Assembly (NCBI GenBank): GCA_046160345.1
Contig: JBJXGO010000076.1
Coordinates: forward strand, 1 to 15,611
Direction: 5' to 3'
Length of the DNA: 15,611 nucleotides
From: M3007 sp046160345
GTDB lineage: Bacteria; Bacteroidota; Bacteroidia; Chitinophagales; Saprospiraceae
Position 1 is the stretch's first letter. Each line of letters starts with the position of its first letter. Both the position numbers and the translations under genes were made by a program. The notes beneath the pieces were generated by a model. The model saw nothing but the letters and a program-made list of their open reading frames with translations. It was not told the DNA's origin and made no database searches. Positions 1-6,828 of this stretch are shown here, one piece after another.

Positions 1-2563
1 GATAAAACGGATTGGCACGGTTGTAGGCATTGTAAACGCCGATTTGAAATCCGTGATGTAGTTTCTGCCCGCTCCAACGCGCATTGAGCGCGGCATCGAA
101 ACGGTGGTAAACAGGCAGCCGATAGCCATTTACTTCCGTGTAAAAATACACATCGCGCTCCACTTCCCCTTCTACAGATTCGTGCCGGAATTTCACTCCG
201 GCCAAAGTGATGGGATTGCCCGAAGCAACAGCCCATACCACATTGGCTTCGAGCCATTTGAACAATTGTTGGCGCAGCGTGACTTTTAAATCGTGCCTGC
301 GATCAAAACGGAAGGGGAAGGGACGCCCGGCATTGAGGTCGGGGAAAAAACGTTCGGTTTCCGACAAGGTGTAGGCAATTGACCCAGTAAATTTACCCCG
401 GTTTTTTTCCAGCAAAACCTCTAATCCCCGGCTCATTCCGGTTCCGAGCGCAATACGGTCTTCCCAACCACTTGCGTCCACCGCGCCACCTGAAAAAAGT
501 GCGTCATTGGAGGAAATGAAAGTGAGCACCCGCCCCATTTTTTTGAAATAACCTTCCACTTGCCAGCCCCATTTTTCGTGTTGCCAACCCATGCCTGCGC
601 TCGCTTGCCAAACGATTTCGGGCGGGACGCGGCGGGTACTGGGTACCCAAAGTTCAAAAGGCAAACTCACGTTGAAGGACCCGATCTGGTGGAGGTTTTG
701 TGCCATTCTATGCCAGCCAACCCATTGGTTCCAGCCGTGTGGGCCATTTCGCCGGAGCCTAAAACGAGGCTGCAAGAGCCTGTAATTAGTGTTTTTAGTT
801 TGAAAAACAGACCCGTTGGTACCCGCTTCGAGTCGCCAATGTTTCCAGAATTCAAATTCAGCATCAAAGTAGGCTTCGGCTTCACCGGCGCCCAGGCGTT
901 CATTGTTGAGCAGTATATTGGCAAGGGAGTCAACGTTTTCCTGTGTTTGGCCGGGCTGCAAAAAGTTGGCTGACAAGGCTCCTGGTTGAAAATCGTGTGC
1001 TGTATAAGCGGCTCCCCAGCGAAGGGTGAGGGCATCTGAAATGTAAAATGTAAAATCTGTTTTACCCGACCAGTCTCTGATAAGTGTTTGATACAACTGG
1101 CCATAATTAGCCAACACAAACTGCTTGCCATTTGGATACAGAATATTAGAGCGGAATCCAAGACTGCTTTGGTAGAAAAAGCGGCTGTATCTAAGGGTGG
1201 TATTGGTAAAAAGATTTTCTCTGAGCAGATGATTCCATCGAAGAGCGGCAATACTGTTGCCCCAATTTGTAGCCAGGTCATTGGTGTCTGTTATGTAGCC
1301 TTTTGGGTCGTCGTAATTTTGTTCAAACTTGTTTTTAAACAAATCCCCGCCCCGATAAAAGGAAAGAAACACCCGGTCGCGATCGCTGAGGGCGTAGTTT
1401 AATTTTAGGTTGGAATCATAAAAGTGGTATCGCACCTGATCGCCCGAAAACGTGAGCAAATTGCCGCGCGCATTAAAAAACTTGACCCAGGGGTCGAAAT
1501 AAGTGGTTCGACCTCCAATAAGGAAGGAACCTTTATCTCGTTTCAAAGGGCCTTCCATTACTGCAGAAGAGGCGAATAACCCTGTAGAAACTTCTCCTCC
1601 AAAATGCCGTGAATTGCCATCTCGGGTACGCACGTCCAGTACTGATGCTGCCCGGCCGCTGTACCGCGCCGGAAAGTCGCCCTTCCAAAGCCGCACACTG
1701 CTGATCGTACTGGGGTTGAAAATCGAAAAGAGGCCCAATGCATGGCTGGGACTATAAACAGGCACATCATCCAGCAGAAAAAGATTTTGATCGGCATTGC
1801 CGCCCCGAACATGAAGTCCGCCGAGCCCGTCAGCACCTGTCTGTATCCCTGTTTGCAATGCCGTGTGTCGAAGCAGATCTGCCTCGCCTCCCGGCATTGG
1901 TAACGAGCGCATTTCCTTCATATTCAAATAGATAGGGCTGCCACTTCGCTTTTCTTTTACTTCCTTTTCTGTAAGGCTGGGGATGACCAGTTCTGGCAAT
2001 ACTGTATTGGATTTCAAGCGTAGCCGGATAATCTTATCGCTGGTTGCCTGCATGATGCTCCGTTCGATTTGATAGCCAATATAACTTGCTGTAAGAGAAT
2101 TTTCCCCTTCCTCCACTTTGAGGCTAAAAAAACCAAATTCATTGCTAAACGCAGTGCTGTTTCCACCGGCAGCCGAACTGGCGCGGACACTGGCACCTAT
2201 CAGGCGTTCGCCTGTTTCCGCATCCTGTACATAGCCGCTCAAGGTAATTTTTGTAGTTTTTTTAAAAAAAACGATCTGACCGTCAATATCCTTGAATGAA
2301 ACCCTGCCACATGCACTGATAGATTCCAGAATGGTTTTCAAAGGCTCACTTTTGGCCTGAATGGTAATAGGGTTGCAGCGTTCAAAAAAACGGTCGCTGA
2401 ACACAATGTTTATCCCGGTTTGTCGGCTTAATGCCACCAACGCATCGGCAGGGCGACAGTCGCGACAAACGAAATCAACGGATCGCAAGAGTGGTGTTTG
2501 CCCACTCAAAAAATTGATAACCAAAAGGTTGAATACTAAAAAAGCAGTTTTGAACGGTGCCAT
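1..2563 (-). CDS. TonB-dependent outer-membrane receptor with STN and carboxypeptidase-regulatory-like domains (C-terminus cut by window edge)
   Basis: A continuous minus-strand frame of 854 codons starts at the ATG complementary to 2561-2563 and runs off the left edge without a stop. The same frame holds at residue 356 and at codon 815, so no frameshift is seen. Residues 1-21 form a signal peptide. Residues about 28-100 resemble an STN domain (VDFVCRDC, ALSRQTGINIVFSD). Residues 105-185 are a carboxypeptidase-regulatory-like fold (SGYVQDAETGERLIGASV). About 200-315 is the plug (HVRGGNADQNLFLLDDVPVY, then GDFPARYSGRAASVLDVRTR), followed by the beta-barrel. The last visible residues (VYNAYNRANPFY) are typical of the barrel end, so only a few dozen residues are probably missing. 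The family takes up large substrates across the outer membrane using TonB energy. The STN domain usually signals to a FecR/FecI-type anti-sigma/sigma pair, which is not in view. The substrate cannot be told from the sequence. Confidence 0.93.
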   Translation of the reverse strand, partial: MAPFKTAFLVFNLLVINFLSGQTPLLRSVDFVCRDCRPADALVALSRQTGINIVFSDRFFERCNPITIQAKSEPLKTILESISACGRVSFKDIDGQIVFFKKTTKITLSGYVQDAETGERLIGASVRASSAAGGNSTAFSNEFGFFSLKVEEGENSLTASYIGYQIERSIMQATSDKIIRLRLKSNTVLPELVIPSLTEKEVKEKRSGSPIYLNMKEMRSLPMPGGEADLLRHTALQTGIQTGADGLGGLHVRGGNADQNLFLLDDVPVYSPSHALGLFSIFNPSTISSVRLWKGDFPARYSGRAASVLDVRTRDGNSRHFGGEVSTGLFASSAVMEGPLKRDKGSFLIGGRTTYFDPWVKFFNARGNLLTFSGDQVRYHFYDSNLKLNYALSDRDRVFLSFYRGGDLFKNKFEQNYDDPKGYITDTNDLATNWGNSIAALRWNHLLRENLFTNTTLRYSRFFYQSSLGFRSNILYPNGKQFVLANYGQLYQTLIRDWSGKTDFTFYISDALTLRWGAAYTAHDFQPGALSANFLQPGQTQENVDSLANILLNNERLGAGEAEAYFDAEFEFWKHWRLEAGTNGSVFQTKNTNYRLLQPRFRLRRNGPHGWNQWVGWHRMAQNLHQIGSFNVSLPFELWVPSTRRVPPEIVWQASAGMGWQHEKWGWQVEGYFKKMGRVLTFISSNDALFSGGAVDASGWEDRIALGTGMSRGLEVLLEKNRGKFTGSIAYTLSETERFFPDLNAGRPFPFRFDRRHDLKVTLRQQLFKWLEANVVWAVASGNPITLAGVKFRHESVEGEVERDVYFYTEVNGYRLPVYHRFDAALNARWSGQKLHHGFQIGVYNAYNRANPFY

Positions 2564-2635
2564 CGAAGGGGAGAATGGAGGCTGCAAAATACATCGATTG
2601 ATAGACGCTTGTATGGCTTTAACAGTTGGGGACAA

Positions 2636-2665
2636 TTGTCATTGGTCATTAGGGTCAGTGGTCAT
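2636..2665 (-). repeat. Short heptamer cluster, unit ATGACCA read on the minus strand (upstream of receptor gene)
   Basis: On the plus strand TTGTCAT (2636-2642) and TGGTCAT (2643-2649) are adjacent. A 9-nt degenerate unit follows, then another TGGTCAT (2659-2665). Their complement is ATGACCA/ATGACAA, the same unit as the array at 2920-2957 but in the opposite orientation. The two clusters therefore form a distant inverted pair flanking the intergenic region. Confidence 0.6.
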
Positions 2666-2672
2666 TCAAATG

Positions 2673-2691
2673 AATACTTGACGTAAGTATT
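2673..2691. promoter_or_regulatory. Small dyad in the divergent promoter region, possible operator
   Basis: AATACTT and AAGTATT form perfect 7-bp inverted arms around the 5-nt centre GACGT. The position in a divergent intergenic region would suit a regulator site, but no binding protein is suggested and such a short dyad can arise by chance. Confidence 0.25.
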
Positions 2692-2905
2692 GGATATCCT
2701 TGGTCTTTTGGCTTAAATCAAAACCTTGTAGCAGTGACATTTTGGTAGTTCGAAAATTAACAGAAATAAAAACGCCGACGCTACCCAAAAGTCGTTGCTA
2801 TGCGGCCATGATGAAAACGAATTCTACTTTATCCAATATTCACATTAAACAGCAAAGAACGAGGATAACCAAGCCACAATTTAAAATATTCCGATGGCCA
2901 TTGGT

Positions 2906-2913
2906 TACTTTTG
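2906..2913 (+). promoter_or_regulatory. Bacteroidota-type -7 box for lycopene cyclase
   Basis: TACTTTTG matches the Bacteroidota -7 consensus TAnnTTTG exactly. It lies 37 bp before the lycopene cyclase ATG, so transcription would begin around 2918-2922. Almost the whole 5' leader would then consist of ATGACCA heptamers. The -33 element is poor: TTTA at 2880-2883, 22 bp upstream, is the nearest match. Confidence 0.5.
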
Positions 2914-2919
2914 CACCAA

Positions 2920-2957
2920 ATGACCAAATGACCACAATGACCAATGATCAATGACCA
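2920..2957 (+). repeat. ATGACCA/ATGATCA heptamer array overlapping the lycopene cyclase start codon
   Basis: There are five 7-bp units: ATGACCA at 2920-2926, 2928-2934, 2937-2943 and 2951-2957, and ATGATCA at 2944-2950. One or two extra bases separate the first three units. The last unit supplies the ATG and second codon of the lycopene cyclase gene. The array therefore occupies the presumed 5' leader and crosses into the coding region. Confidence 0.75.
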
Positions 2958-4162
2958 AGCTCCTCCTGGCCGGTTCTGGCCTTTCCGGACTAACCCTTGC
3001 GCTTGAATGTGCTAAAAGGCCCTTTTTTCAGGATAAAAAAATTATTTTGATCGATCGCGACGATAAATCGCGCAATGACCGTACCTGGTGTTTTTGGGCA
3101 AAAGACAATGAACCATTGCCGCCAGTAAGTTATAAGGTATGGAAGCAATGTCTTTTTATCGGAACTGATTTTGAAAAAAGTCTGGATATCGCGCCATATC
3201 GGTACCATATGATACGCGGCCTTGATTTTTACAATTGGGCAAAAAAAGAACTCTCAAAACATGCTAATGTTCAAAGAATTACCGCCAATATTTTGAGTAT
3301 TGAACCGCAAAATGGCATCGTGAAAACCAATGTTGGCGACTTTCAGGGAGAATGGGTTTTTAATTCTGCAAGCTACCCCACCGGCACCGAGGCACTGGCG
3401 GGAACTTCGGTTGACGGGGCAAAATGGGTATCGCCCGTCACCCAGCATCAACCTTCAACCAGTACATTCTTGCTCCAACATTTCAAAGGCTGGCTTATCG
3501 AAACGGCTACCCCTGCTTTCAATCCCGAGACCGTAACTTTTATGGATTACCGCCTGGAGCAGCACGGCGAAACCCGGTTTGTTTATGTGCTTCCCTTTAC
3601 TGAAACCCGTGCATTGGTAGAATTCACGGTGTTTTCTCCAACGCTCTGCCCCCTTGAGGAATATGACGCCGAGTTGGAGGGCTATATTTCGAAAGTTTTG
3701 AAAATCAATGATTATAAGGTCGAGGAAGAAGAATTTGGGGTGATTCCTATGACTGACTTGCCACTTTTCCCCAAAGGAGAAGGCCGGGTTTTTAACATAG
3801 GGACGGCGGGCGGCTTTGTAAAGGCTTCAAGTGGCTACGCTTTTCTCCGAACCCAACGCAAACTCCGTACTTTTGTAGATGACTGGGAAAAATCTGGTTC
3901 GCCCAACCTCGCTGTATTGCAATCGACGCGGGGATTTCGGGCGCTTGATTCCATCATGCTGAGGGTTTTGCACGAGGGCTCGGTCTCGGGAAAAGAATTT
4001 TTCGGTCTGTTGTTTAAAAAATTGCCTGCGCCGCTTGTGTTTCGCTTTTTGGACGAGGATGCTTCATTGACAGAAGTGCTCCGTGTGCTAAGTGCCCCAC
4101 CTACCTGGCCTTTTTTTAAAACGGCTTTGCGGCAAATACCATTCTTGATAAAGTCTTTGTAA
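2951..4162 (+). CDS. crtY: Lycopene cyclase (CrtY/LcyB-type flavoprotein)
   Basis: This 403-residue protein should cyclise the ends of lycopene to beta-type rings in carotenoid synthesis. A nucleotide-binding motif GSGLSGLTLA is at residues 8-17, followed by the family signature DRTWCFW at 43-49. Further CrtY blocks are HFKGWLIET near 177-185, FMDYR near 197-201, YVLPFTETRALVEFTVFS near 212-229 and GTAGGFVKASSGYAF near 284-298. Length is close to the usual 380-400. The ATG at 2951 is the first in-frame start, because an in-frame TGA lies at 2945-2947. The gene follows a TAnnTTTG box and heptamer array, and coaE begins 26 bp downstream, so the two may be cotranscribed. No other carotenoid gene is visible, so whether mono- or bicyclic products are made is unknown. 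Confidence 0.93.
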   Translation: MTKLLLAGSGLSGLTLALECAKRPFFQDKKIILIDRDDKSRNDRTWCFWAKDNEPLPPVSYKVWKQCLFIGTDFEKSLDIAPYRYHMIRGLDFYNWAKKELSKHANVQRITANILSIEPQNGIVKTNVGDFQGEWVFNSASYPTGTEALAGTSVDGAKWVSPVTQHQPSTSTFLLQHFKGWLIETATPAFNPETVTFMDYRLEQHGETRFVYVLPFTETRALVEFTVFSPTLCPLEEYDAELEGYISKVLKINDYKVEEEEFGVIPMTDLPLFPKGEGRVFNIGTAGGFVKASSGYAFLRTQRKLRTFVDDWEKSGSPNLAVLQSTRGFRALDSIMLRVLHEGSVSGKEFFGLLFKKLPAPLVFRFLDEDASLTEVLRVLSAPPTWPFFKTALRQIPFLIKSL

Positions 4163-4188
4163 ATTTAAATCTGACAAAATTGAAACAG

Positions 4189-4806
4189 ATGTCAACTAAA
4201 TCGAAATCCTGGCGTGTCGGCATCACAGGTGGGATTGGAAGCGGAAAAAGCACCGTGTGCCGCATTTTTCATGATGCGTTGGGCATTCCGATATTCTATG
4301 CGGACATCTGGGCCAAAAAACTGCTCAATTTTGACCCCGAACTGCGAGCAGGAATCATCCGGATTTTCGGAGATGATGCCTACACTCCGAATGGGGAATA
4401 CGACCGGCCGTTTGTAGCAAAAATCGCCTTTTCAGACCCGGAAAAACTTGCAGCGCTGAATGCGCTCGTGCACCCGGCTGTGGAGGCAGAAAGCCTTCAT
4501 TGGCATGAAGAACACGCTGAGCTCGGAGCACCTTATACCCTCAAGGAAGCCGCTTTGATCGTAGAAAGCGGAGGGCACAAATACCTTGATTATCTGATTG
4601 TTGTAACGGCCCCGGAGCATATGCGCATACAACGGGTTATGGAACGCGATGGAATTACGGAAGATCAGGTGCGGTCTCGTATGCGGGGTCAATTGCCCGA
4701 ATTGGACAAGCTGAAATGGGCTGACTTCGTAATTGTGAATGACGGGACGGAGATGCTGTTGCCGCAGGTTTGGTCGGTGCACCGGGAGATTTTAAAGGGG
4801 CGTTAG
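4189..4806 (+). CDS. coaE: Dephospho-CoA kinase
   Basis: This 205-residue cytoplasmic enzyme phosphorylates the ribose 3'-hydroxyl of dephospho-CoA, the last step of coenzyme A synthesis. A Walker A P-loop GGIGSGKS lies at residues 14-21. Later family blocks are LVHPAV near 93-98, KEAALIVESGG near 119-129, VVTAPEHMRIQRVMERDG near 138-155 and the C-terminal ADFVIVNDG near 178-186. The CoaE motif usually written DAD near residue 37 reads YAD here, a variation that I think is tolerated. I chose the ATG at 4189; a TTG three codons upstream is also in frame but less likely. Size is normal for the family (about 200). The stop codon TAG is the first three bases of the long inverted repeat downstream. 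Confidence 0.96.
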   Translation: MSTKSKSWRVGITGGIGSGKSTVCRIFHDALGIPIFYADIWAKKLLNFDPELRAGIIRIFGDDAYTPNGEYDRPFVAKIAFSDPEKLAALNALVHPAVEAESLHWHEEHAELGAPYTLKEAALIVESGGHKYLDYLIVVTAPEHMRIQRVMERDGITEDQVRSRMRGQLPELDKLKWADFVIVNDGTEMLLPQVWSVHREILKGR

Positions 4807-4898
4807 AATGGAACACGGATCTCACGGATGAGACACAGATTTTATCTGGTATTTTGAAAGAATCCGTGGCTCATCCGTGAGATCCGTGTTCCATTCTA
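4804..4898. repeat. Long inverted repeat between convergent coaE and cysE (probable bidirectional terminator or dispersed palindromic element)
   Basis: Two 38-bp arms (4804-4841 and 4861-4898) are complementary with two mismatches, the outer 29 bp being perfect. They enclose a 19-nt loop. The left arm starts exactly at the coaE stop codon, and the right arm ends 5 bp before the cysE stop. Inside each arm the core CACGGAT or CACAGAT recurs three times at roughly 9-10 bp spacing. That resembles dispersed CACGGAT-type repeats I recall from other bacterial genomes, unverified here. Transcribed from either side it would fold into a very stable hairpin, but there is no clear U-tract. Confidence 0.9.
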
Positions 4899-4903
4899 GA
4901 CAT

Positions 4904-5734
4904 TTAAATCACAAAATTGACCGGTTCGTCGAATGGCCGGGTGCGCACCTTTACCTGACTTTGGTGCAATACCACTGAATAGGGCGGCACGCTTTCGGTA
5001 AGCCAGGAATTGCCTCCCACCACAGAGTCGTGGCCAATTACTGTACGTCCGCCAAGAATGGTGCAATTGGCATACAGCACACAATTGTCTTCAATGGTAG
5101 GGTGGCGCTTCACATTGGCTAAGGACTTATCCACTTGCAAGGCTCCCAGCGTCACCCCCTGATAGACCTTTACATTGTTTCCGATCAAAGTAGTGGCACC
5201 GATGACCACCCCTGTACCGTGGTCAATAAAAAAGGGACGACCAATTGTAGCAGCAGGGTGAATGTCAATACCCGTTTTGCCATGCACGTATTCTGTAAAA
5301 AAACGCGGAAGCAATGGGGCCCCTAGCCGGTGCAAAAGATTGGAAATTCGATAATTGGCAATCGCATAAAATCCTGGGTATGTGGCAATTACCTCTTCCA
5401 AACAGGTAGCGGCCGGGTCAAAATCAAAAAAGGCCTGAGCATCTTCAAGCAACATTTCATACACCTCCGGCAACTGTTCAAAAAAGCCATTGGCAATGAT
5501 CCCTGCCGACTCCTTTCCGCCCTGTGTAAGCGGGTAGAGCAATTTCATCAGGTCGTGCCGAAGCAAGGCATATTGTACCCTGGCAGGCTTAGGTTCTTCG
5601 CTGAGCATGGGGAACAGGAACAAAAACAAAGCATCGGCCAGGCGATGCGCTTCTGCCTTGGGCGGTATAACGACGTTCTGGGTGAGTTGCTGGTGCTCAA
5701 GGGTTTGAAAGAAAGTTTCGAGATGAGATTTCAT
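4904..5734 (-). CDS. cysE: Serine O-acetyltransferase
   Basis: This 276-residue enzyme acetylates L-serine with acetyl-CoA to give O-acetylserine, the precursor for cysteine. The N-terminal half is helical. DFDPAAT at 104-110 contains the conserved Asp of the active site. From about residue 155 a left-handed beta-helix of hexapeptide repeats begins, with IDHGTGVVIG at 170-179 carrying the catalytic His172. KVYQGVTLGA (189-198), VKRHPTIEDN (208-217) and VVGGNSWLT (238-246) follow. The frame stays open upstream to 5839 only because it reads through the heptamer array. The conserved protein begins at the ATG complementary to 5732-5734, which I take as the start. No sulfhydrylase gene is adjacent. 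The gene is divergent from kdsA and convergent with coaE. Confidence 0.93.
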   Translation of the reverse strand: MKSHLETFFQTLEHQQLTQNVVIPPKAEAHRLADALFLFLFPMLSEEPKPARVQYALLRHDLMKLLYPLTQGGKESAGIIANGFFEQLPEVYEMLLEDAQAFFDFDPAATCLEEVIATYPGFYAIANYRISNLLHRLGAPLLPRFFTEYVHGKTGIDIHPAATIGRPFFIDHGTGVVIGATTLIGNNVKVYQGVTLGALQVDKSLANVKRHPTIEDNCVLYANCTILGGRTVIGHDSVVGGNSWLTESVPPYSVVLHQSQVKVRTRPFDEPVNFVI

Positions 5735-5788
5735 GGATGTATGAACTATGATGTATGAACTATGATGTATGATGTATGATGTAGGAAC
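5733..5788 (+). repeat. Tandem heptamer array, units TATGAAC/TATGATG, at the cysE start
   Basis: Eight consecutive 7-bp units in perfect register run from ATGGATG (5733-5739) to TAGGAAC (5782-5788). Between them are TATGAAC, TATGATG, TATGAAC and then three copies of TATGATG. Shifted by one base the units read ATGAACT and ATGATGT. The array touches the cysE start codon (complement of 5732-5734), so it occupies the position of that gene's 5' leader. The same units recur as a hairpin at 11012-11087. Confidence 0.9.
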
Positions 5789-5846
5789 ATTTTTCTCGCC
5801 AATGAAAAGGTTTTGCCCATTTGCGCCAAATATTTTCAAGTCTTAC

Positions 5847-5854
5847 GACCTTTG
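5847..5854 (+). promoter_or_regulatory. Probable -7 box for kdsA
   Basis: GACCTTTG differs from TAnnTTTG only at the first base. A TTG at 5821-5823 lies 23 bp upstream, the upper end of the spacing reported for Bacteroidota promoters. The kdsA ATG is 59 bp downstream. Confidence 0.35.
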
Positions 5855-5913
5855 CGACCATTTTCACCCATCCAATATCCTACAACACTGCATTCCTAAT
5901 ATCTCCTTATTCA

Positions 5914-6723
5914 ATGCTCAAGCTCCCCCGTCTTCAAAATACCGACTCGAATAATTTTTTCCTCATTGCCGGGCCTTGTGCCATTGAAGGCGAACAAATG
6001 GCTTTGGACATTGCTGGACAGGTGAACGAAATTTGTCAACGCCTGCGTATCCCTTATATTTTCAAAGGTTCCTATCGCAAAGCCAATCGCAGCAAACGCG
6101 ACTCCTTTACAGGCATCGGAGACGAAAAAGCACTCCTTATACTTCAAAAAATAGGCCAGAGCTTCCAATTGCCCACTACCACAGATATTCACACCGAAGC
6201 CGAAGCTGCACTGGCCGCCCAATATGTAGATATTCTCCAAATCCCTGCTTTTCTCTGCCGCCAAACCTCCTTGCTCGTAGCAGCAGCTCAAACGGGAAAA
6301 GTGGTAAACATAAAAAAAGGTCAATTTGTTAGCCCGGAATCCATGCAGTTCGCTGCGGAAAAAGTGCGCGAAGAGGGAAATCCCAACATCATGCTCACAG
6401 AACGCGGCACAACCTTTGGATATCAGGACTTAATTGTTGATTTTCGGGGCATCCCTGTTATGCGTTCTTTTGGTGTTCCTGTGGTACTCGATTGCACCCA
6501 TTCGCTTCAACAGCCGAACCAAAGCAGTGGCGTAACCGGAGGCCGACCAGCGCTCATCGAAACAATTGCCCGTGCGGGTATTGCTACCGGTGTGGACGGT
6601 TTGTTTATCGAAACACACCCAAGGCCATCAGAAGCAAAATCTGATGGGGCCAATATGTTGCCACTCACCGATTTAGAAAGAATTTTAGAGCGACTGGTTC
6701 GGATTCGGGAGGCGATTATCTAA
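5914..6723 (+). CDS. kdsA: 3-deoxy-8-phosphooctulonate synthase (KDO-8-P synthase), metal-dependent type
   Basis: This 269-residue enzyme condenses phosphoenolpyruvate with arabinose 5-phosphate to KDO-8-phosphate, the sugar that links lipid A to the LPS core. Family blocks are IAGPCAIEG (18-26), FKGSYRKANRS (50-60), TDIHTE (90-95), LQIPAFLCRQTSLL (108-121), NIKKGQFVSP (132-141), LTERGTTFGY (161-170), LDCTHSLQ (192-199) and FIETHP (231-236). Cys22, His196, Glu233 and Asp244 match the metal ligands of the metal-dependent class (Aquifex type). The E. coli enzyme has Asn in place of the Cys. The usual IES after the Cys motif reads IEG here. The ATG at 5914 is preferred over a TTG at 5821 that would add 31 unconserved residues. 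The TAA stop opens the palindrome at 6721-6757. Confidence 0.95.
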   Translation: MLKLPRLQNTDSNNFFLIAGPCAIEGEQMALDIAGQVNEICQRLRIPYIFKGSYRKANRSKRDSFTGIGDEKALLILQKIGQSFQLPTTTDIHTEAEAALAAQYVDILQIPAFLCRQTSLLVAAAQTGKVVNIKKGQFVSPESMQFAAEKVREEGNPNIMLTERGTTFGYQDLIVDFRGIPVMRSFGVPVVLDCTHSLQQPNQSSGVTGGRPALIETIARAGIATGVDGLFIETHPRPSEAKSDGANMLPLTDLERILERLVRIREAII

Positions 6724-6757
6724 GTGATAGTCTCACTTTAAGTGAGACTATCACTTA
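6721..6757. repeat. Perfect 18-bp palindrome starting at the kdsA stop codon
   Basis: Arms 6721-6738 and 6740-6757 are exact reverse complements around a single central T at 6739. The first three bases are the kdsA TAA stop. A degenerate third copy follows directly: AGCGAGACTAGCAA at about 6759-6772 matches 11 of 14 bases of the right arm's AGTGAGACTATCAC. The RNA would form a strong hairpin, so it may act as a terminator between kdsA and the channel gene. No long U-run follows. Confidence 0.9.
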
Positions 6758-6828
6758 GAGCGAGACTAGCAATTTTAAAACAATCAAAATCATTTACCTT
6801 GGTTACCCAAGCAATATTAGACAAAGCC

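Larger units (their letters stand above)
2564..2950. other. Divergent intergenic region between the receptor and lycopene cyclase genes
   Basis: This 387-bp gap separates two divergently transcribed genes, and I see no credible gene in it. It holds two sets of ATGANNN-type heptamers in opposite orientation, one near each gene. It also has a 7-bp dyad at 2673-2691 and a good Bacteroidota-type -7 box for the rightward gene at 2906-2913. For the leftward gene the best candidate is TATTTTG, the complement of 2585-2591, about 21 nt before the ATG. It is one base short of TAnnTTTG and therefore weak. The middle (about 2700-2880) is AT-rich and shows nothing I can name. Confidence 0.7.

Noticed and set aside
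667..1281. A 204-codon minus-strand frame beginning with an ATG
   Set aside because: It is out of frame with the intact 854-codon receptor gene, whose receptor-like protein sequence runs through the whole region. The frame has no recognisable family.
2700..2954. An 84-codon plus-strand frame in the intergenic region ahead of lycopene cyclase
   Set aside because: It has no family resemblance, its end is made of heptamers, and it overlaps the lycopene cyclase start. It also covers the predicted promoter.
5735..5839. N-terminal extension of the serine acetyltransferase by 35 residues
   Set aside because: The extension is mostly translated heptamers (HHSSYIIVHTS) and is not typical of the family. 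The conserved start is the ATG at 5734.
5821..5913. N-terminal extension of KdsA from a TTG
   Set aside because: It would add 31 residues before the normal KdsA start and overlap the presumed promoter.
6742..6828. Start of the MscS gene at GTG 6742
   Set aside because: The added residues (MRLSLRARLAIL) are translated palindrome and its degenerate copy, so they are unlikely to be native channel sequence. The TTG at 6799 remains possible.
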